A stretch of DNA of 6,902 bases, from assembly GCA_030550695.1 (NCBI GenBank), contig JAUQOX010000158.1, positions 1-6,902 of the forward strand, written 5' to 3'. Below are positions 6,872 through 6,902 of this stretch, piece after piece. Made by a program: the position numbers and the translations under genes. The notes below the pieces were generated by a model. It was not told the DNA's origin, did no database searches, and was given only the letters and a program-made list of their open reading frames with translations. The stretch comes from Gemmatimonadota bacterium. Lineage in GTDB: Bacteria; Gemmatimonadota; Gemmatimonadetes; Longimicrobiales; Gaopeijiaceae. Numbering within the stretch: the first letter of the stretch is position 1; each line of letters opens with the position of its first letter.

Positions 6872-6902
6872 TTGCAGGTCCAGAAGATCCGGATGGCCCT
6901 AC
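6872..6902 (+). CDS. Possible start of a divergent gene, cut by the window edge
   Basis: A TTG at 6872-6874 follows GGGGGGTGA, a fair match to a Shine-Dalgarno sequence, at about 7 bases. It opens ten codons rich in G/C third positions, reading (M)QVQKIRMAL. This is far too short to identify. If real, it would be divergent from upp and would place a shared control region at 6700-6871. An incoming minus-strand reading frame is an alternative. Confidence 0.15.
   Translation, partial: MQVQKIRMAL

Larger units (their letters stand above)
6700..6902. other. Region upstream of upp
   Basis: This stretch holds the third repeat copy and a small set of potential hairpins on the plus strand. CGCCA (6804-6808) could pair with TGGCG (6845-6849). 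That stem would enclose AGCT-AGT-AGCT (6809-6819) and GGCC-CTGT-GGCC (6824-6835). No sigma-70-like promoter is evident on either strand. A plus-strand gene may start near the right edge. Confidence 0.4.

Noticed and set aside
6696..6902. A minus-strand frame open from the right edge to a TGA overlapping the upp start (68 codons).
   Set aside because: The product is a Pro/Ala/Ser/Arg-rich string with no recognisable domain and covers the repeat. Open frames of this size arise easily at this GC content.

Overview
This window is very GC-rich and reads as an ordinary chromosomal stretch of a Gram-negative bacterium. An outer-membrane efflux channel is encoded, so there must be an outer membrane, and the Shine-Dalgarno sites are strong GGAGG types. 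I cannot place the organism. The uracil phosphoribosyltransferase reminds me of Thermus-like proteins, but other GC-rich diderm lineages such as Acidobacteriota are equally possible.

All four confident genes lie on the minus strand, so transcription runs from right to left. From the right: an upstream region of about 200 bases (6700-6902); upp, encoding uracil phosphoribosyltransferase (6064-6699); a 96-base gap with no visible terminator; then a compact three-gene efflux operon. The operon holds a TolC/CzcC-type outer-membrane factor (4663-5967), a CzcB/CusB-type periplasmic adaptor lipoprotein (3389-4666) and a CusA/CzcA-type RND pump (208-3405). The channel and adaptor genes share an ATGA stop/start overlap. 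The adaptor and pump genes overlap by up to 17 bases. The left end (1-207) is non-coding and G-rich on the plus strand.

Together the three efflux proteins should form a proton-driven trans-envelope pump of the heavy-metal efflux (HME-RND) type. The pump sits in the inner membrane, the adaptor bridges the periplasm and the channel crosses the outer membrane. The metal is not settled: the TM4 signature is of the AIG/DAA (CusA-like) kind, but the copper-binding methionine triad of CusA is not present at the positions I align. No metalloregulator lies inside the window.

The least explained feature is a degenerate repeat: two tandem copies at the left end (about 13-78) and one upstream of upp (about 6754-6803), sharing an exact 14-base core. 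I found no CRISPR array, transposase, tRNA or rRNA. I do not see an evidently new system. The items worth a second look are the shared repeat, the mixed substrate signature of the pump, and the uncertain pump start.
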